Of a stretch of DNA of 64,000 nt, positions 53,179 through 61,731 are shown piece after piece (position 1 is the stretch's first letter; each line of letters starts with the position of its first letter). Position numbers and translations under genes: made by a program. The stretch spans positions 124,001-188,000 of the forward strand of contig NZ_BMWE01000013.1 in NCBI RefSeq assembly GCF_014651075.1, read 5' to 3'. This DNA comes from Streptomyces djakartensis (GTDB lineage Bacteria > Actinomycetota > Actinomycetes > Streptomycetales > Streptomycetaceae). Below the pieces are notes generated by a model. It had not been told where the DNA came from. It saw nothing but the letters and a program-made list of their open reading frames with translations, and made no database searches.

Positions 53179-54219
53179 TCAGCCCTCCGGGTGATTCCCG
53201 CGGACCCCGCGCAGCGACTCGATGCAGACGGCCACGGCCCGCTGGAGATCTTCCAGACGCTCGACCATGTCGTCCTCGTAGAACTCCCCGGCGTCGTCGA
53301 AGGTCAGTTCCTCGAACACCTTCGTCGCCTTCTGGAGGCTGCTGTAGAACTTCGTGCGCCGCTCCCGCACCCGCAGGCCGGGGTCGGTCTCCACGGCCTC
53401 GACGACGAGGGACTTCATGGTGTCGTAGGCCTCGGCGGCCCACTCCCCGGAGTCCTCGCCGTCGTCCAGCTCGTCGATGAGCGACAGGTGCCGCTCGGCC
53501 TCCTGGCGGAGGTCGGCCGGTGCCTCGACGGTCTGCCCGGCGGGCGTCTTGATCTGCCCCGACTCGGCGATCTGGCGCACGTACCCGATCCGGTCGGCCA
53601 CCCGGCTCTCACCGGCGACGGCCTTCTTCAGCTCGTCGGTGCGCACCACGTCACGGGCCAGCTCGGCCTGGAGGTCCGGATCCTCCCGGACCCGGTCCAG
53701 CAGGGCCTGGCGGGCGGCACGGGCGGTGGAGGGGTCGGCGAGGATCGCGGCGCGCAGGGCGGTGGGGTTCTCCGCCACCTCCAGCGCCTTGGTGGGCCGG
53801 ATGCCCTCCGCCTCGGCGGCCTCGGTGATGGCGGTGCCGCGTTCGGATGTGGCGCTGTTGCGGGAGACGTAGTAGCTGAGCCATACGTCGCCGTCCGGCA
53901 GCTCCACCTCCTGGCCCGGCGTCAGGGCCTCGAACTGCGGGACCAGACCGTCGTCGGCCGCCCGGTCCCACGCCTTGTAGTAGCGCATGACACGCTCCGG
54001 GGAACACCCGGCGAGCTCCGCGAACTCCTTCGCGGACACCTTCGGAGTCTCGTCCGCGCCCTGCCCGCCCGGCCGCACGCTGCGCGCCACCTTCAGCCCG
54101 AACGCCCACCCTCCGGTCCGGGCGTACACCCCGAACTCCCGCGCGTCCCGCGCGATCAGGTCGCAGGCGGGCGCGCCGGTCGCGGGGGACGTCTCGGGCG
54201 GAGTGAGGGCAACGGTCAC
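53179..54219 (-). CDS. Conserved actinobacterial protein, function unknown
   Basis: The 346-residue protein has an HTH-like segment (VSAKEFAELAGCSPERVMRYYKAW, about 60-85), a long helical middle (about 160-280, rich in Glu/Arg) and an acidic C-terminus with FDDAGEFYEDDMVERLEDLQRAV. The soluble, coiled-coil-like composition suggests a DNA- or protein-binding scaffold. I do not recognise a named family. An AGGAG site precedes the ATG at 54219. Confidence 0.72.
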   Translation of the reverse strand: MTVALTPPETSPATGAPACDLIARDAREFGVYARTGGWAFGLKVARSVRPGGQGADETPKVSAKEFAELAGCSPERVMRYYKAWDRAADDGLVPQFEALTPGQEVELPDGDVWLSYYVSRNSATSERGTAITEAAEAEGIRPTKALEVAENPTALRAAILADPSTARAARQALLDRVREDPDLQAELARDVVRTDELKKAVAGESRVADRIGYVRQIAESGQIKTPAGQTVEAPADLRQEAERHLSLIDELDDGEDSGEWAAEAYDTMKSLVVEAVETDPGLRVRERRTKFYSSLQKATKVFEELTFDDAGEFYEDDMVERLEDLQRAVAVCIESLRGVRGNHPEG

Positions 54220-54360
54220 GGACGACTCTCCTGAGAGGGTGCGGACGGGGCGGCACGACGTGCGGACGGAAGACTACCGGCACCCGCTGACCTCGCCGTT
54301 CACCGCCCATGGTGCCCCTGGCCGTACATCGTTTCCCGCACCGTTGACGGATGTGCGACG

Positions 54361-55016
54361 ATGCGCGGCGTGGTGCGACCCGAGGTCGGTGCGCCGCTGC
54401 GTCGCTGCGCCCGGTGCGGCGGATACGAGTACGGCGGCGCCCCCGCGTGTACCGCCTGCCGTGAGCTGGTGGACGCCATCGTCGAGGGGGAGTGGGCCGC
54501 CTTCCTGCGGCACTTCGACGCCGTCGGCGGCGAGGAGCGGACCTTGGCCGAGATGGTCGCGGCCGAGCCCGAGCGGCACGACTGGCGGGTGGTGGACGCC
54601 GCCCTCGACCGGCCGGCTGCCCGTCCTGCGACCTGGCGCACGGTTTCCGCTACGCCGCGATCGAGACGGACCGGCCGGGCGTCCCGCCGGGCAACGAACA
54701 CGCGATCCGGGTCGGCGTCTCGGTGGTGCGCAGACCGCAGGTCACCTCCGAGGGCGAGGTGCTCGTGCGGCGCCTGGTGCTGCCCCTGCTGCTGGCGGGG
54801 ATCCTGCCCACCACCGAGGAGGCGCAGCGGATCAGCTCACTCGTGAAGGAGAGCCCCCCGCAGCGGAGGGCTCAACTGGCCGAACAGGCTGTCGAGACGC
54901 TGGCGGCGGACCTCAGCCGAACGCGTCGCGCAGAGCCGGCAGCAAGGTCTTCTCCGCCCAGTCCAGATACGCCGGCTGCGACTCGCCACCGATCTGGACC
55001 AGGGCGACCTCGGTGA
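54361..55016 (+). pseudogene. Frameshifted cysteine-rich (two zinc ribbon) protein gene
   Basis: The first frame (from ATG 54361) encodes CARCGGYEYGGAPACTACREL, a zinc-ribbon knuckle, then a helical part that ends in DWRVVDAALDRP. Around 54605-54612 the coding signal moves to another frame, which continues with GCPSCDLAHGFRYAAIETD and VRRPQVTSEGEVLVRRLVLPLLLAGILPTT, in-family. Restoring one base near CCGGCC rejoins them. The second frame runs on to 55016 as low-complexity sequence overlapping the convergent oxidoreductase gene by about 100 bp. It is a pseudogene or a sequencing error in a GC-rich run. Confidence 0.62.
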
Positions 55017-55884
55017 AACCGGCCTCGGCGTACGGGCGGACGGCCTCGACGAACGCCTCCGGGTCGTCACCGCACGGAATGGCCTCGGCCACGTCGTCCG
55101 GCGTGACGAACTGCGTCGCCGCCTCGAAGGAATCCGGGTGCGGCAGCTCCGAGTTGACCTTCCAGCCGCTGCCGAACCAGCGGAACTGGGAGTGGGCGCG
55201 CTTGACGGCCGTGTCCCGGTCCGGGTCGTAGCACACCGGCAGCTGGCCCACCCGGGGCTTGCCCTCGCCGCCGTGCCGGTCGAACGCCTCCAGCAGCCCC
55301 GCCTTGGGCTCGGTGGCGATCACCAGATCGCCGAGCCGGCCGGCGAGTTCGCACGACCGCTCCCCGGAGACGGCGACACCGATGGGCGGCGCCTCGTCCG
55401 GCAGATCCCACAAACGGGCCGACTCCACGTCGAAGTGGGTGCCGTGGTGATTGACGTGTCCGCCCTTGAAGAGGGCACGGATGATCTCCACGGCCTCCTC
55501 GAACATCTCGTGCCGTACGTCGACGGAGGGCCAGCCGCCGCCCACCACGTGCTCGTTGAGGTTCTCGCCGGAGCCGAGACCCAGCCGGAACCGGCCCTCC
55601 GACAGCAGCTGCAGCGTCGCCGCCTTCTGCGCCACGACGGCGGGGTGGTAGCGGAACGTCGGGCACGTCACGTACGTCATCAGCGGGATACGTGACGTGG
55701 CCTGGGCGGCCGCACCGAGCACGGCCCACGCGTAGGGCGAGTGACCCTGCGAACGCAGCCACGGGAAGTAGTGGTCGGAGGTCACCGAGAAGTCGAAGCC
55801 CGCCTCCTCGGCCCGCACCACGTGGCCGACGAGGTCACGCGGACCGGCCTGTTCGGTCATCATCGTGTATCCGATCGGCACCAT
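54913..55884 (-). CDS. LLM-class F420-dependent oxidoreductase
   Basis: The 323-residue protein has the luciferase-like TIM barrel: MVPIGYTMMTEQAGPRDLVGHVVRAEEAGF, SVTSDHYFPWLRSQGHSPYAWAVLGA and RFRLGLGSGENLNEHVVGGGWPS, typical of the F420-dependent glucose-6-phosphate dehydrogenase subgroup. It probably uses F420 as hydride carrier with an unknown substrate. I chose the ATG at 55884, which starts the barrel's first strand; AGGGG lies 12 bp upstream. It converges with the frameshifted gene. Confidence 0.86.
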   Translation of the reverse strand: MVPIGYTMMTEQAGPRDLVGHVVRAEEAGFDFSVTSDHYFPWLRSQGHSPYAWAVLGAAAQATSRIPLMTYVTCPTFRYHPAVVAQKAATLQLLSEGRFRLGLGSGENLNEHVVGGGWPSVDVRHEMFEEAVEIIRALFKGGHVNHHGTHFDVESARLWDLPDEAPPIGVAVSGERSCELAGRLGDLVIATEPKAGLLEAFDRHGGEGKPRVGQLPVCYDPDRDTAVKRAHSQFRWFGSGWKVNSELPHPDSFEAATQFVTPDDVAEAIPCGDDPEAFVEAVRPYAEAGFTEVALVQIGGESQPAYLDWAEKTLLPALRDAFG

Positions 55885-55957
55885 GGTCGCCGGGTCCCCT
55901 GGCAGCGGGCGCGGAAACGGCTCGATCAAGGTCCGCCGACGGGTACAGGATGGGCTC

Positions 55958-57391
55958 ATGAGTGCCTTCGCCCTGCCGTCCTCCGGCCCCGCCGCCCAGG
56001 GTGTCGACGCCTCGGGCGTCCACGCCTTCCTCGACGCCCTCGAAGCGGCCCCGGAGATCGAGCCGCACAGCCTGATGATCCTGCGGCACGGACACCTGGT
56101 CGCCTCCGGCTGGTGGGCGCCGTACACGCCCGACCGCCCCCACCTGCTGTACTCGCTCAGCAAGAGCTTCACCGGTACCGCGGCCGCCCTTGCCGAGGCC
56201 GAGGGGCTGCTGGACTTCGCCGCGCCGGTGATCTCGTACTTCCCGGAGTTCGAGGCCGACATCACCGATCCGCGCAGCCGGGCCATGCTCGTACGGCACG
56301 TGGCGTCCATGTCGAGCGGCCACGAGCGGGAGACCGTCGACGAGGCCTACGGGACGGACCCGGCGGAGCCCGTCCGCGGGTTCCTGCTGACCCCGCCCGA
56401 CCGTGACCCGGGCACGGTCTTCGCCTACAACCAGCCCACCACGTACACCCTGGGCGCGATCGTGCAGCGGGTGACCGGACAGCCGCTCAGCGCGTACCTG
56501 CGGCCCCGCCTGCTGGACCCGCTGGGCATCGGCGAGGTGTTCTGGCTGCGGGACCGCACCGGGCGCGAGATCGGCTTCAGCGGGCTGCACGCCACCACCG
56601 ACGCCGTCGCGCGGCTCGGCCGGCTGTATCTCGACGACGGCGTGTGGGACGGCCGGCGGCTGCTGCCGGAAGGGTGGCCGGCCCGCGCCTCACAGCCGCA
56701 CATCGCGACCGCAGGAGCCATGGGGGAGGTGGACCGGCAGGACTGGGACCGGGGCTACGGGTACCAGTTCTGGACGTCCCGGCACGGTTACCGGGGCGAC
56801 GGCGCCTACGGCCAGTTCTGCCTGGTGCTGCCCGAGCACGACGCGGTGATCGCCGCGACCGCGGCCACCGAACGGATGCAGGACTTCCTGAACCTCGTGT
56901 GGAGGCATCTGCTGCCCGCCTTCGGCCCCGGTCCGCTGCCCGGCCGTGCAGCCGACGCGAGTCTGGCGGAGCGGCTCGCCGGCCTGACGCTGCCCGCCGC
57001 CGCGGGCGGCCCCGCACCCGCGGAACGCGGCGAGGACTGGGATGCCGCGCAGTTCACGGCCGTCGGCGACGGGCCGGTCCGGGCGGCCGGTCTCGCCCGG
57101 GACACGGACGGCTGGACGCTGACGCTCACCGGGGCGGGGGACGGGGACGAGCTCGGCCTGCGGATCGGAGCGGGGGGCTGGACGGTGGCTGAGGAACCCC
57201 TCCCCACGGCGGTGAGCGGCGGCTGGACCGACGCCGGCACGCTGGCCCTGGACGTGGTGTTCCTGGAGACCCCGCACCGCCTGGCGCTGAGCTGCTCCCT
57301 CGCCGACCGGACCGTCACCGCGCACTGGCGCACCCAGCCGCTGCACGGCGGCCGCCTCACCTCCCAGCGCGCCCCGCGCGGCTCAGTGTGA
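55958..57391 (+). CDS. Serine hydrolase, beta-lactamase/class C-PBP family
   Basis: The 477-residue protein has a serine beta-lactamase-like domain (about 20-330): SLSKSF with the S-x-x-K nucleophile, the Y-x-N motif in FAYNQPTTY and a GDGAYGQFCLV strand near the third motif. A C-terminal beta domain (about 360-470) follows. It has no signal peptide, so the substrate is probably an intracellular ester or D-amino peptide. AGGATGG precedes the ATG at 55958. Its final codons overlap the end of the convergent pseudokinase gene. Confidence 0.86.
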   Translation: MSAFALPSSGPAAQGVDASGVHAFLDALEAAPEIEPHSLMILRHGHLVASGWWAPYTPDRPHLLYSLSKSFTGTAAALAEAEGLLDFAAPVISYFPEFEADITDPRSRAMLVRHVASMSSGHERETVDEAYGTDPAEPVRGFLLTPPDRDPGTVFAYNQPTTYTLGAIVQRVTGQPLSAYLRPRLLDPLGIGEVFWLRDRTGREIGFSGLHATTDAVARLGRLYLDDGVWDGRRLLPEGWPARASQPHIATAGAMGEVDRQDWDRGYGYQFWTSRHGYRGDGAYGQFCLVLPEHDAVIAATAATERMQDFLNLVWRHLLPAFGPGPLPGRAADASLAERLAGLTLPAAAGGPAPAERGEDWDAAQFTAVGDGPVRAAGLARDTDGWTLTLTGAGDGDELGLRIGAGGWTVAEEPLPTAVSGGWTDAGTLALDVVFLETPHRLALSCSLADRTVTAHWRTQPLHGGRLTSQRAPRGSV

Positions 57392-59053
57392 TTCCGGCCG
57401 GAACGTCTTGAGGACGGTACGCAACGCCTCCTGGTTCGCGCCGTCCTCCCACTCGGCGTCTGGAGCCGTCCAGCGCAGCGAGAAGCTCCGGCCGCCGCCC
57501 AGCAGGAAGCCCCTGCCGAAGGTGTGCACCCGGGTGCCGCCGACGTCCGCCGTCCACTCCATGTCGGCGGCCTCACGTCCCTGGTACGTCGTCGCGTGGA
57601 TCTCGCCGATCCGCTTGTAGTGGCCCGACTGCTTCAGGTTCGGTTCGACCTCGTTTCGCCACACGGCCACCGGGTCCGGGCCCACGCGTTCGCTGTAGGT
57701 GACGGCCAGCGTGCGGTCGTCGCCGTCGGCACCGAAGACGACCCGGTACCGCAGATCGCCCTGACGGTCGGTGTCCAGCCGCTTCCAGCCCTCGGGCAGC
57801 GCGACGGAGAAGCCCTCCGGCGCCCGGTAGCGCTGGAAGCCGGACGGCAGGGCCGTGGCCGGGGCGGACCGGGTGGGCGAGGCGGACCGGGTGGGCGGGG
57901 GCTTGGGCTTCGGGGACGGCTGGGTGGGTTCGGGCGAGGGCGACTTGGCCGTGCTGGACCCCCCGCCGGACGGAACGGGCCCGGCCGAGCCGCCGCCCTC
58001 GCCCGGCGAGGCGGCCGAGGCCGGCGGCCGGGCCGGCGCGTCGGCCGCGTCACCGCCCGACTCGCCGCCGGGCAGTCCCTGCGTCGCGGCGAGCACGGCT
58101 ACCGCGACCGTGACGACGGCCAGCGCGGTACCGGCCACCATGGTCCGTCTGCTCCACGCCGCACCTCCCGGCCGGACGGCGGCGTACGCCCCGCGCAGCC
58201 GCGGAGCCGGAACCGACGCCAGGCCCGCCTCGGGATCCTCGCTGAGTGCGCGGGTCAGCGCCTCACGGACCACCGGGCGGGTCAGCCGTTCCCGCGAGTC
58301 CTTGCGCAGCAGTCCCTGCACGACCTGCGTCAGCGGCCCGGAGCGCACCGGCGTGCGCAGCGGCAGGCGGTCCACGCCCTTCAGGGTGTTCTCCGGACGC
58401 CCCCGGTCCCGGAAGGGCGGGCGCCCCTCGACCATCGTGTACAGGATCGCGCCGAGCGCCCACAGGTCGGCGGCGGGCCCGATGCGCTCGTCACGGGCCT
58501 GCTCCGGGGAGGCGTACGCGGGCGCGGTGAGGCGGGGCGCCAGGGTCGCACCGGCCAGGCCGTAGCCGGTGACGACGATCGAATGGTCCTCGCGTACGAA
58601 CACCTGGCCGGGGCTCAGCTCACCGTGGGTGATGCCCTCGGCGTGTGCGGCGTCCAGCACGTCGAGCAGCTCCAGGCCGACCCGGGCGGCCCGCACGTAG
58701 TTGAACGTGCCCTGCTCCGAGAGGAGTTCGCAGAGGGGGGTGCCGTCGATCCACTCGTTGACGATCCACAGGGTGCCGGCCTCCTCGGCCGCGTCCACGA
58801 CCCCGGCGATCCGGCCGGGGCACAGCAGCGCCATGTTCTCGGACGTGCGCATCAGACGGGCGGCGGCCCGCCGCTCGGTCTCGTACGCGCTGTCCGGGAG
58901 CCCGACCTGCGTGACGAGGCACGGCCGGGAGAACTCGCCGGTGCCGATGTCCTCGGCGTACCAGCAGATGCGATTGGTCTCGCGCTGGACGATCTCGAGC
59001 AGCCGATACCGGCCGACGACCAACTGGTGTGTGGAGACGTGCGCCCTGCCCAT
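57383..59053 (-). CDS. Receptor-like pseudokinase with extracellular domain
   Basis: The 556-residue protein has a kinase-fold domain (about 15-270), a membrane helix (about 292-315), a Pro/Ser/Thr-rich linker and an extracellular domain (about 400-556). Kinase motifs are broken: no lysine in strand beta3 (SRPCLVTQVG), HGELSPGQ at 143-150 instead of HRDxKPxN, and TGYG at 162-165 instead of DFG. The APE-like YASPEQARDE and the C-lobe are intact. It is best read as a non-catalytic sensor or scaffold. GAGGG lies six bases before the ATG at 59053. Start alternatives are 59059 and 59083. Confidence 0.85.
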   Translation of the reverse strand: MGRAHVSTHQLVVGRYRLLEIVQRETNRICWYAEDIGTGEFSRPCLVTQVGLPDSAYETERRAAARLMRTSENMALLCPGRIAGVVDAAEEAGTLWIVNEWIDGTPLCELLSEQGTFNYVRAARVGLELLDVLDAAHAEGITHGELSPGQVFVREDHSIVVTGYGLAGATLAPRLTAPAYASPEQARDERIGPAADLWALGAILYTMVEGRPPFRDRGRPENTLKGVDRLPLRTPVRSGPLTQVVQGLLRKDSRERLTRPVVREALTRALSEDPEAGLASVPAPRLRGAYAAVRPGGAAWSRRTMVAGTALAVVTVAVAVLAATQGLPGGESGGDAADAPARPPASAASPGEGGGSAGPVPSGGGSSTAKSPSPEPTQPSPKPKPPPTRSASPTRSAPATALPSGFQRYRAPEGFSVALPEGWKRLDTDRQGDLRYRVVFGADGDDRTLAVTYSERVGPDPVAVWRNEVEPNLKQSGHYKRIGEIHATTYQGREAADMEWTADVGGTRVHTFGRGFLLGGGRSFSLRWTAPDAEWEDGANQEALRTVLKTFRPESH

Positions 59054-59392
59054 GGCCATCCCTCGCTGGAAACTGGCTCTCACCTTTTCCAGAGGTACGA
59101 GGCGTGAGGCGTGCTGCGTTCAACGGGATCACAACTCCGTGTTCATTCTTGTCTTTTATTCAAGAACTGGGAGCGCGTGTGCGAGAGAAAACGGTCTTTG
59201 GCGGGGCCCGAGGCGGCTCACCTCGGCCGCCCTGGGCTGCCGGAGGCCGGGTGAATTCACCCACCGAAGCCCGGGGATTCGCAAATCCGGGGCCGGCCAG
59301 GTGGTAACCGACGGTAAATGCGGAAGCGTTCGACGGATGAACTCGAATGCCTCCGGCGAATTCGGCGGCGGATTCCGCACGGTGGGGACGGC
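59054..59392. other. Upstream region of pseudokinase gene
   Basis: This 339-bp stretch holds no convincing gene. It carries an inverted repeat (listed separately) inside an AT-rich patch at about 59135-59170, unusual for this genome and a likely promoter for the pseudokinase. The right part holds the 3' end of the polyprenyl synthase transcript, without an obvious terminator. Confidence 0.45.
59146..59166. promoter_or_regulatory. AT-rich inverted repeat upstream of pseudokinase gene
   Basis: TTCTTG (59146-59151) and CAAGAA (59161-59166) flank a 9-bp AT-rich centre (TCTTTTATT), about 95-113 bp before the pseudokinase ATG. Such symmetric sites often bind a repressor. Function is inferred. Confidence 0.4.
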
Positions 59393-60484
59393 TCAGGAGT
59401 CGCGTCGTACCAGGAAGCCGAGCAGCGAGCGCAGTTCACCGGCGGCCCCGGCCTCCCACGGCAGGCCGGCGAGCGCCGTCTCGACGGCGGCGAGGTGACT
59501 GCGGGCCTCCGCCATGGCAGCCGAGCGCCCGCCCGCCCGTTCGATCAGCTCCGCCGCCGCGTCGGGCGCGTCACCGGACTCCAGCAGCGTGGCGAGCCGG
59601 CCGCCCAGGGGAGAATCCAGCGCGATCAGGACGGGGAGGGTCTTCTTCCGTTCCCGCAGGTCACCGTGGACCGGTTTACCGGTGACCCTGGGGTCGCCCC
59701 AGATGCCCAGCACGTCGTCGGCGATCTGGAAGGCGATCCCGAGGTGCCGGCCCATCCGGTCCAGAGCGGTGACCGTCTCCGGCGCGGCACCGCCGAGTAC
59801 GGCGCCCAGCGCCGCCGCGCAGCCCAGCAGCGCGCCGGTCTTGTGTTCGGCCATCGCCCGGTACTCGTCGGGCAGGACCCGTTCCTGCCCCGTCCAGGGG
59901 CGGGCGGTGAACAGCAGGTCGTCCGCCTGCCCGCGCACCAGGTCGCCCAGCGCGGCGGACAGCGCCCGCATGCCCGCGGCACCGCCCGGCTGCCCGGCGA
60001 GGGTCTCGACGGCCAGCGCGAACAGGGCGTCACCGGCGAGGACGGCCGGGCCCGTGCCGTAGGCCTTCCACACGGCCGGGCGGCGTCGCCGGTCCGCGTC
60101 GCCGTCCATGATGTCGTCGTGCAGCAGGGAGAAGGTGTGCACCAGTTCCACCGCGACGGCCGCGGCCACGCCCGCCCCGCCGGGCACGCCGGCCGCCTCG
60201 GCGCCGAGCACCGCGAGTGCCTGCCGCACGCCCTTGCCGCCCGGGGCGACGGTCGGCGCACCACCCACCTCGCACCAGCCGAAGGCGTAGGCGGCCATCT
60301 CGCCGACCCAGGGGTGCAGCCGGCCGACGGCTTCGGCGAGGGCGGGGCGCACGAGTGCGCGGCAGCGTTCGAGGGTCCGGTGGGGGTCGGCCGGTTGGCC
60401 GGGGCCGCCCGTGCGCCCCTGCCGCTCGGCGTGCGTTGCCGTGCCCTGCCGGGGAGCCTCCGCCGCGATGGAGGACGCCGTCAC
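59393..60484 (-). CDS. Polyprenyl diphosphate synthase (trans-isoprenyl)
   Basis: The 363-residue protein belongs to the trans-isoprenyl diphosphate synthase family. The first aspartate-rich motif is DDIMD in LLHDDIMDGDADRRRRP. The second is DDVLGIWGD, a variant of DDxxD. KKTLPVLIAL and GKPVHGDLRERKK follow. It condenses isopentenyl diphosphate with an allylic substrate; chain length cannot be fixed, but geranylgeranyl or farnesyl is usual. The GTG at 60484 overlaps the TPR gene stop, so both are coupled. Confidence 0.88.
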   Translation of the reverse strand: MTASSIAAEAPRQGTATHAERQGRTGGPGQPADPHRTLERCRALVRPALAEAVGRLHPWVGEMAAYAFGWCEVGGAPTVAPGGKGVRQALAVLGAEAAGVPGGAGVAAAVAVELVHTFSLLHDDIMDGDADRRRRPAVWKAYGTGPAVLAGDALFALAVETLAGQPGGAAGMRALSAALGDLVRGQADDLLFTARPWTGQERVLPDEYRAMAEHKTGALLGCAAALGAVLGGAAPETVTALDRMGRHLGIAFQIADDVLGIWGDPRVTGKPVHGDLRERKKTLPVLIALDSPLGGRLATLLESGDAPDAAAELIERAGGRSAAMAEARSHLAAVETALAGLPWEAGAAGELRSLLGFLVRRDS

Positions 60485-61548
60485 CGTGCCACCTCCGCCG
60501 CCTTCGCCTCCGCCGACCGGGGATCCGGTACGCCGAGTTCGTCGTACGCGCGAGCCACCATCCGGTGGGCGTGCCGCAGGCCGATCCGCTCCAGCGTGCC
60601 GGCGAGGTCGGAGAGTTCGGCCGCCGTCTCGGCACGGTCACGGCCCAGCCGGGCCAGGGACTTGGCGAGCCCCAGCCGCGACAGCGCCTCGCCGCGCGGC
60701 TCGCCCATGGTGCGGAACTCCGCCAGCGCCTGCTCGTACAGGGCGCGTGCCTCGGCGTAACGCCCGGCCCGGTACAGGACGTTGCCGCGCATCTTGTGGT
60801 TGTAGGCCAGCGCGCTGGACAGCCGCATCGCACGGCACGTCACCTCCGCCTCGCTCAGCAGCTCCAGCGCTCGCCCGGTGTCCCCGTCCCGCACCGACAC
60901 GACGTCGGCCAGACCCCGCAACGCCCAGGCGTGGCCCCGCCGGTCGTCGGCCCCCGCGGCGATCTGGGCCGCCTCCTCGAACAACGCGTACGCCCTGTCG
61001 TACTGCCCGGTGTTGCGATGCATCTGCGCTATGCCCTCCAGCGCCCACACGGTGTGGCGGGCCTCCCCGCGCCGCCGCGCCTCGGCGAGCAGCTGCTCGT
61101 GCAGCCGGCCGACCGCCTCGTAGTCCCCCTGGATGCGGCCCGTCTCGGCCAGGCCGGCCAGCGAGTAACTGCGTACGACGATGTCCCCGCCCCGTTCGCC
61201 CAGATCGGCCGCGAGCCCGAGGAGTCTGCGCGCCAGCGGGAACGCGCCGCGCTGCCGGGCGAGGGTGCCGCCGCTCCACAGCGCCCACGCCATCGCCGAG
61301 ACGTCCTCGGCCCGGCGGGCGGCCCGGTAACTCGCCTTCCAGGCGCGGTCCGCGTCCTCGACCCGGCCCAGCCGGCGGTGCGCCTCGGCCACCGCCAGTC
61401 CGGAACGCGCCTCCTCGCCGGGCTTTCCGGCCCGCTCGGCCGCCCTCAACTGCTCGATGCCGGCGGCCAGCACGTCGGTCAGTGAGGAGTTGACGGACAG
61501 GGAGGTGAGCGCTCCCTGGTACTCGGGGGCGAATGCCTTGCCGTACAT
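60481..61548 (-). CDS. Tetratricopeptide repeat protein
   Basis: The 355-residue protein is built of TPR helical pairs (about 30-345), visible as AVAEAHRRLGRVEDADRAW, GRIQGDYEAVGRLHEQLL, HRNTGQYDRAYALFEEAAQI and YRAGRYAEARALYEQALAEF. TPRs mediate protein interactions; it may control or scaffold the coupled polyprenyl synthase. The ATG at 61548 starts YGKAFAPEYQGALTSL; an upstream in-frame ATG at 61662 would only translate the GTATAC boxes. It lies directly beneath the repeat array. Confidence 0.84.
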   Translation of the reverse strand: MYGKAFAPEYQGALTSLSVNSSLTDVLAAGIEQLRAAERAGKPGEEARSGLAVAEAHRRLGRVEDADRAWKASYRAARRAEDVSAMAWALWSGGTLARQRGAFPLARRLLGLAADLGERGGDIVVRSYSLAGLAETGRIQGDYEAVGRLHEQLLAEARRRGEARHTVWALEGIAQMHRNTGQYDRAYALFEEAAQIAAGADDRRGHAWALRGLADVVSVRDGDTGRALELLSEAEVTCRAMRLSSALAYNHKMRGNVLYRAGRYAEARALYEQALAEFRTMGEPRGEALSRLGLAKSLARLGRDRAETAAELSDLAGTLERIGLRHAHRMVARAYDELGVPDPRSAEAKAAEVAR

Positions 61549-61576
61549 CGATGCCTTTCCGTCTGTGGTCACATCG

Positions 61577-61621
61577 GTATACACGCCATGTATACGTGCT
61601 GTGTATACAAGGCGTGTATAG
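61577..61621. promoter_or_regulatory. Four GTATAC-type boxes spaced exactly 13 bp apart
   Basis: GTATAC occurs at 61577-61582, 61590-61595 and 61603-61608, and GTATAG at 61616-61621. All spacings are 13 bp. The outer pair belongs to a near-perfect 18-bp-arm inverted repeat (TATACACGCC...GGCGTGTATA) with a GTGCTGT-containing centre. The array starts 29 bp upstream of the TPR gene ATG and overlaps its likely promoter. It resembles GT-N2-AC boxes of GntR-type regulators, but the regulator is unknown. Confidence 0.75.
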
Positions 61622-61634
61622 ACGGGTGGGAACC

Positions 61635-61658
61635 TGCCCTGGCCGCCAGGCCAGGGCA
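61635..61658. terminator. Hairpin after AIM24 gene
   Basis: TGCCCTGGCC (61635-61644) pairs with GGCCAGGGCA (61649-61658) around a 4-nt loop. It lies 74-97 bp beyond the AIM24 stop codon on the minus strand and isolates that transcript from the repeat array and TPR operon. Confidence 0.65.
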
Positions 61659-61731
61659 TCACCTGTTGTCGATCAAGACGTGGACGGGACGGGCGGGGTT
61701 GCCTGTGAGGCGCAGATCACCACAGAGGTCC

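Noticed and set aside
59393..61548. Encapsulin cargo or terpene biosynthetic gene cluster
   Set aside because: A polyprenyl synthase is present, but no encapsulin shell, terpene cyclase or P450 gene lies nearby.
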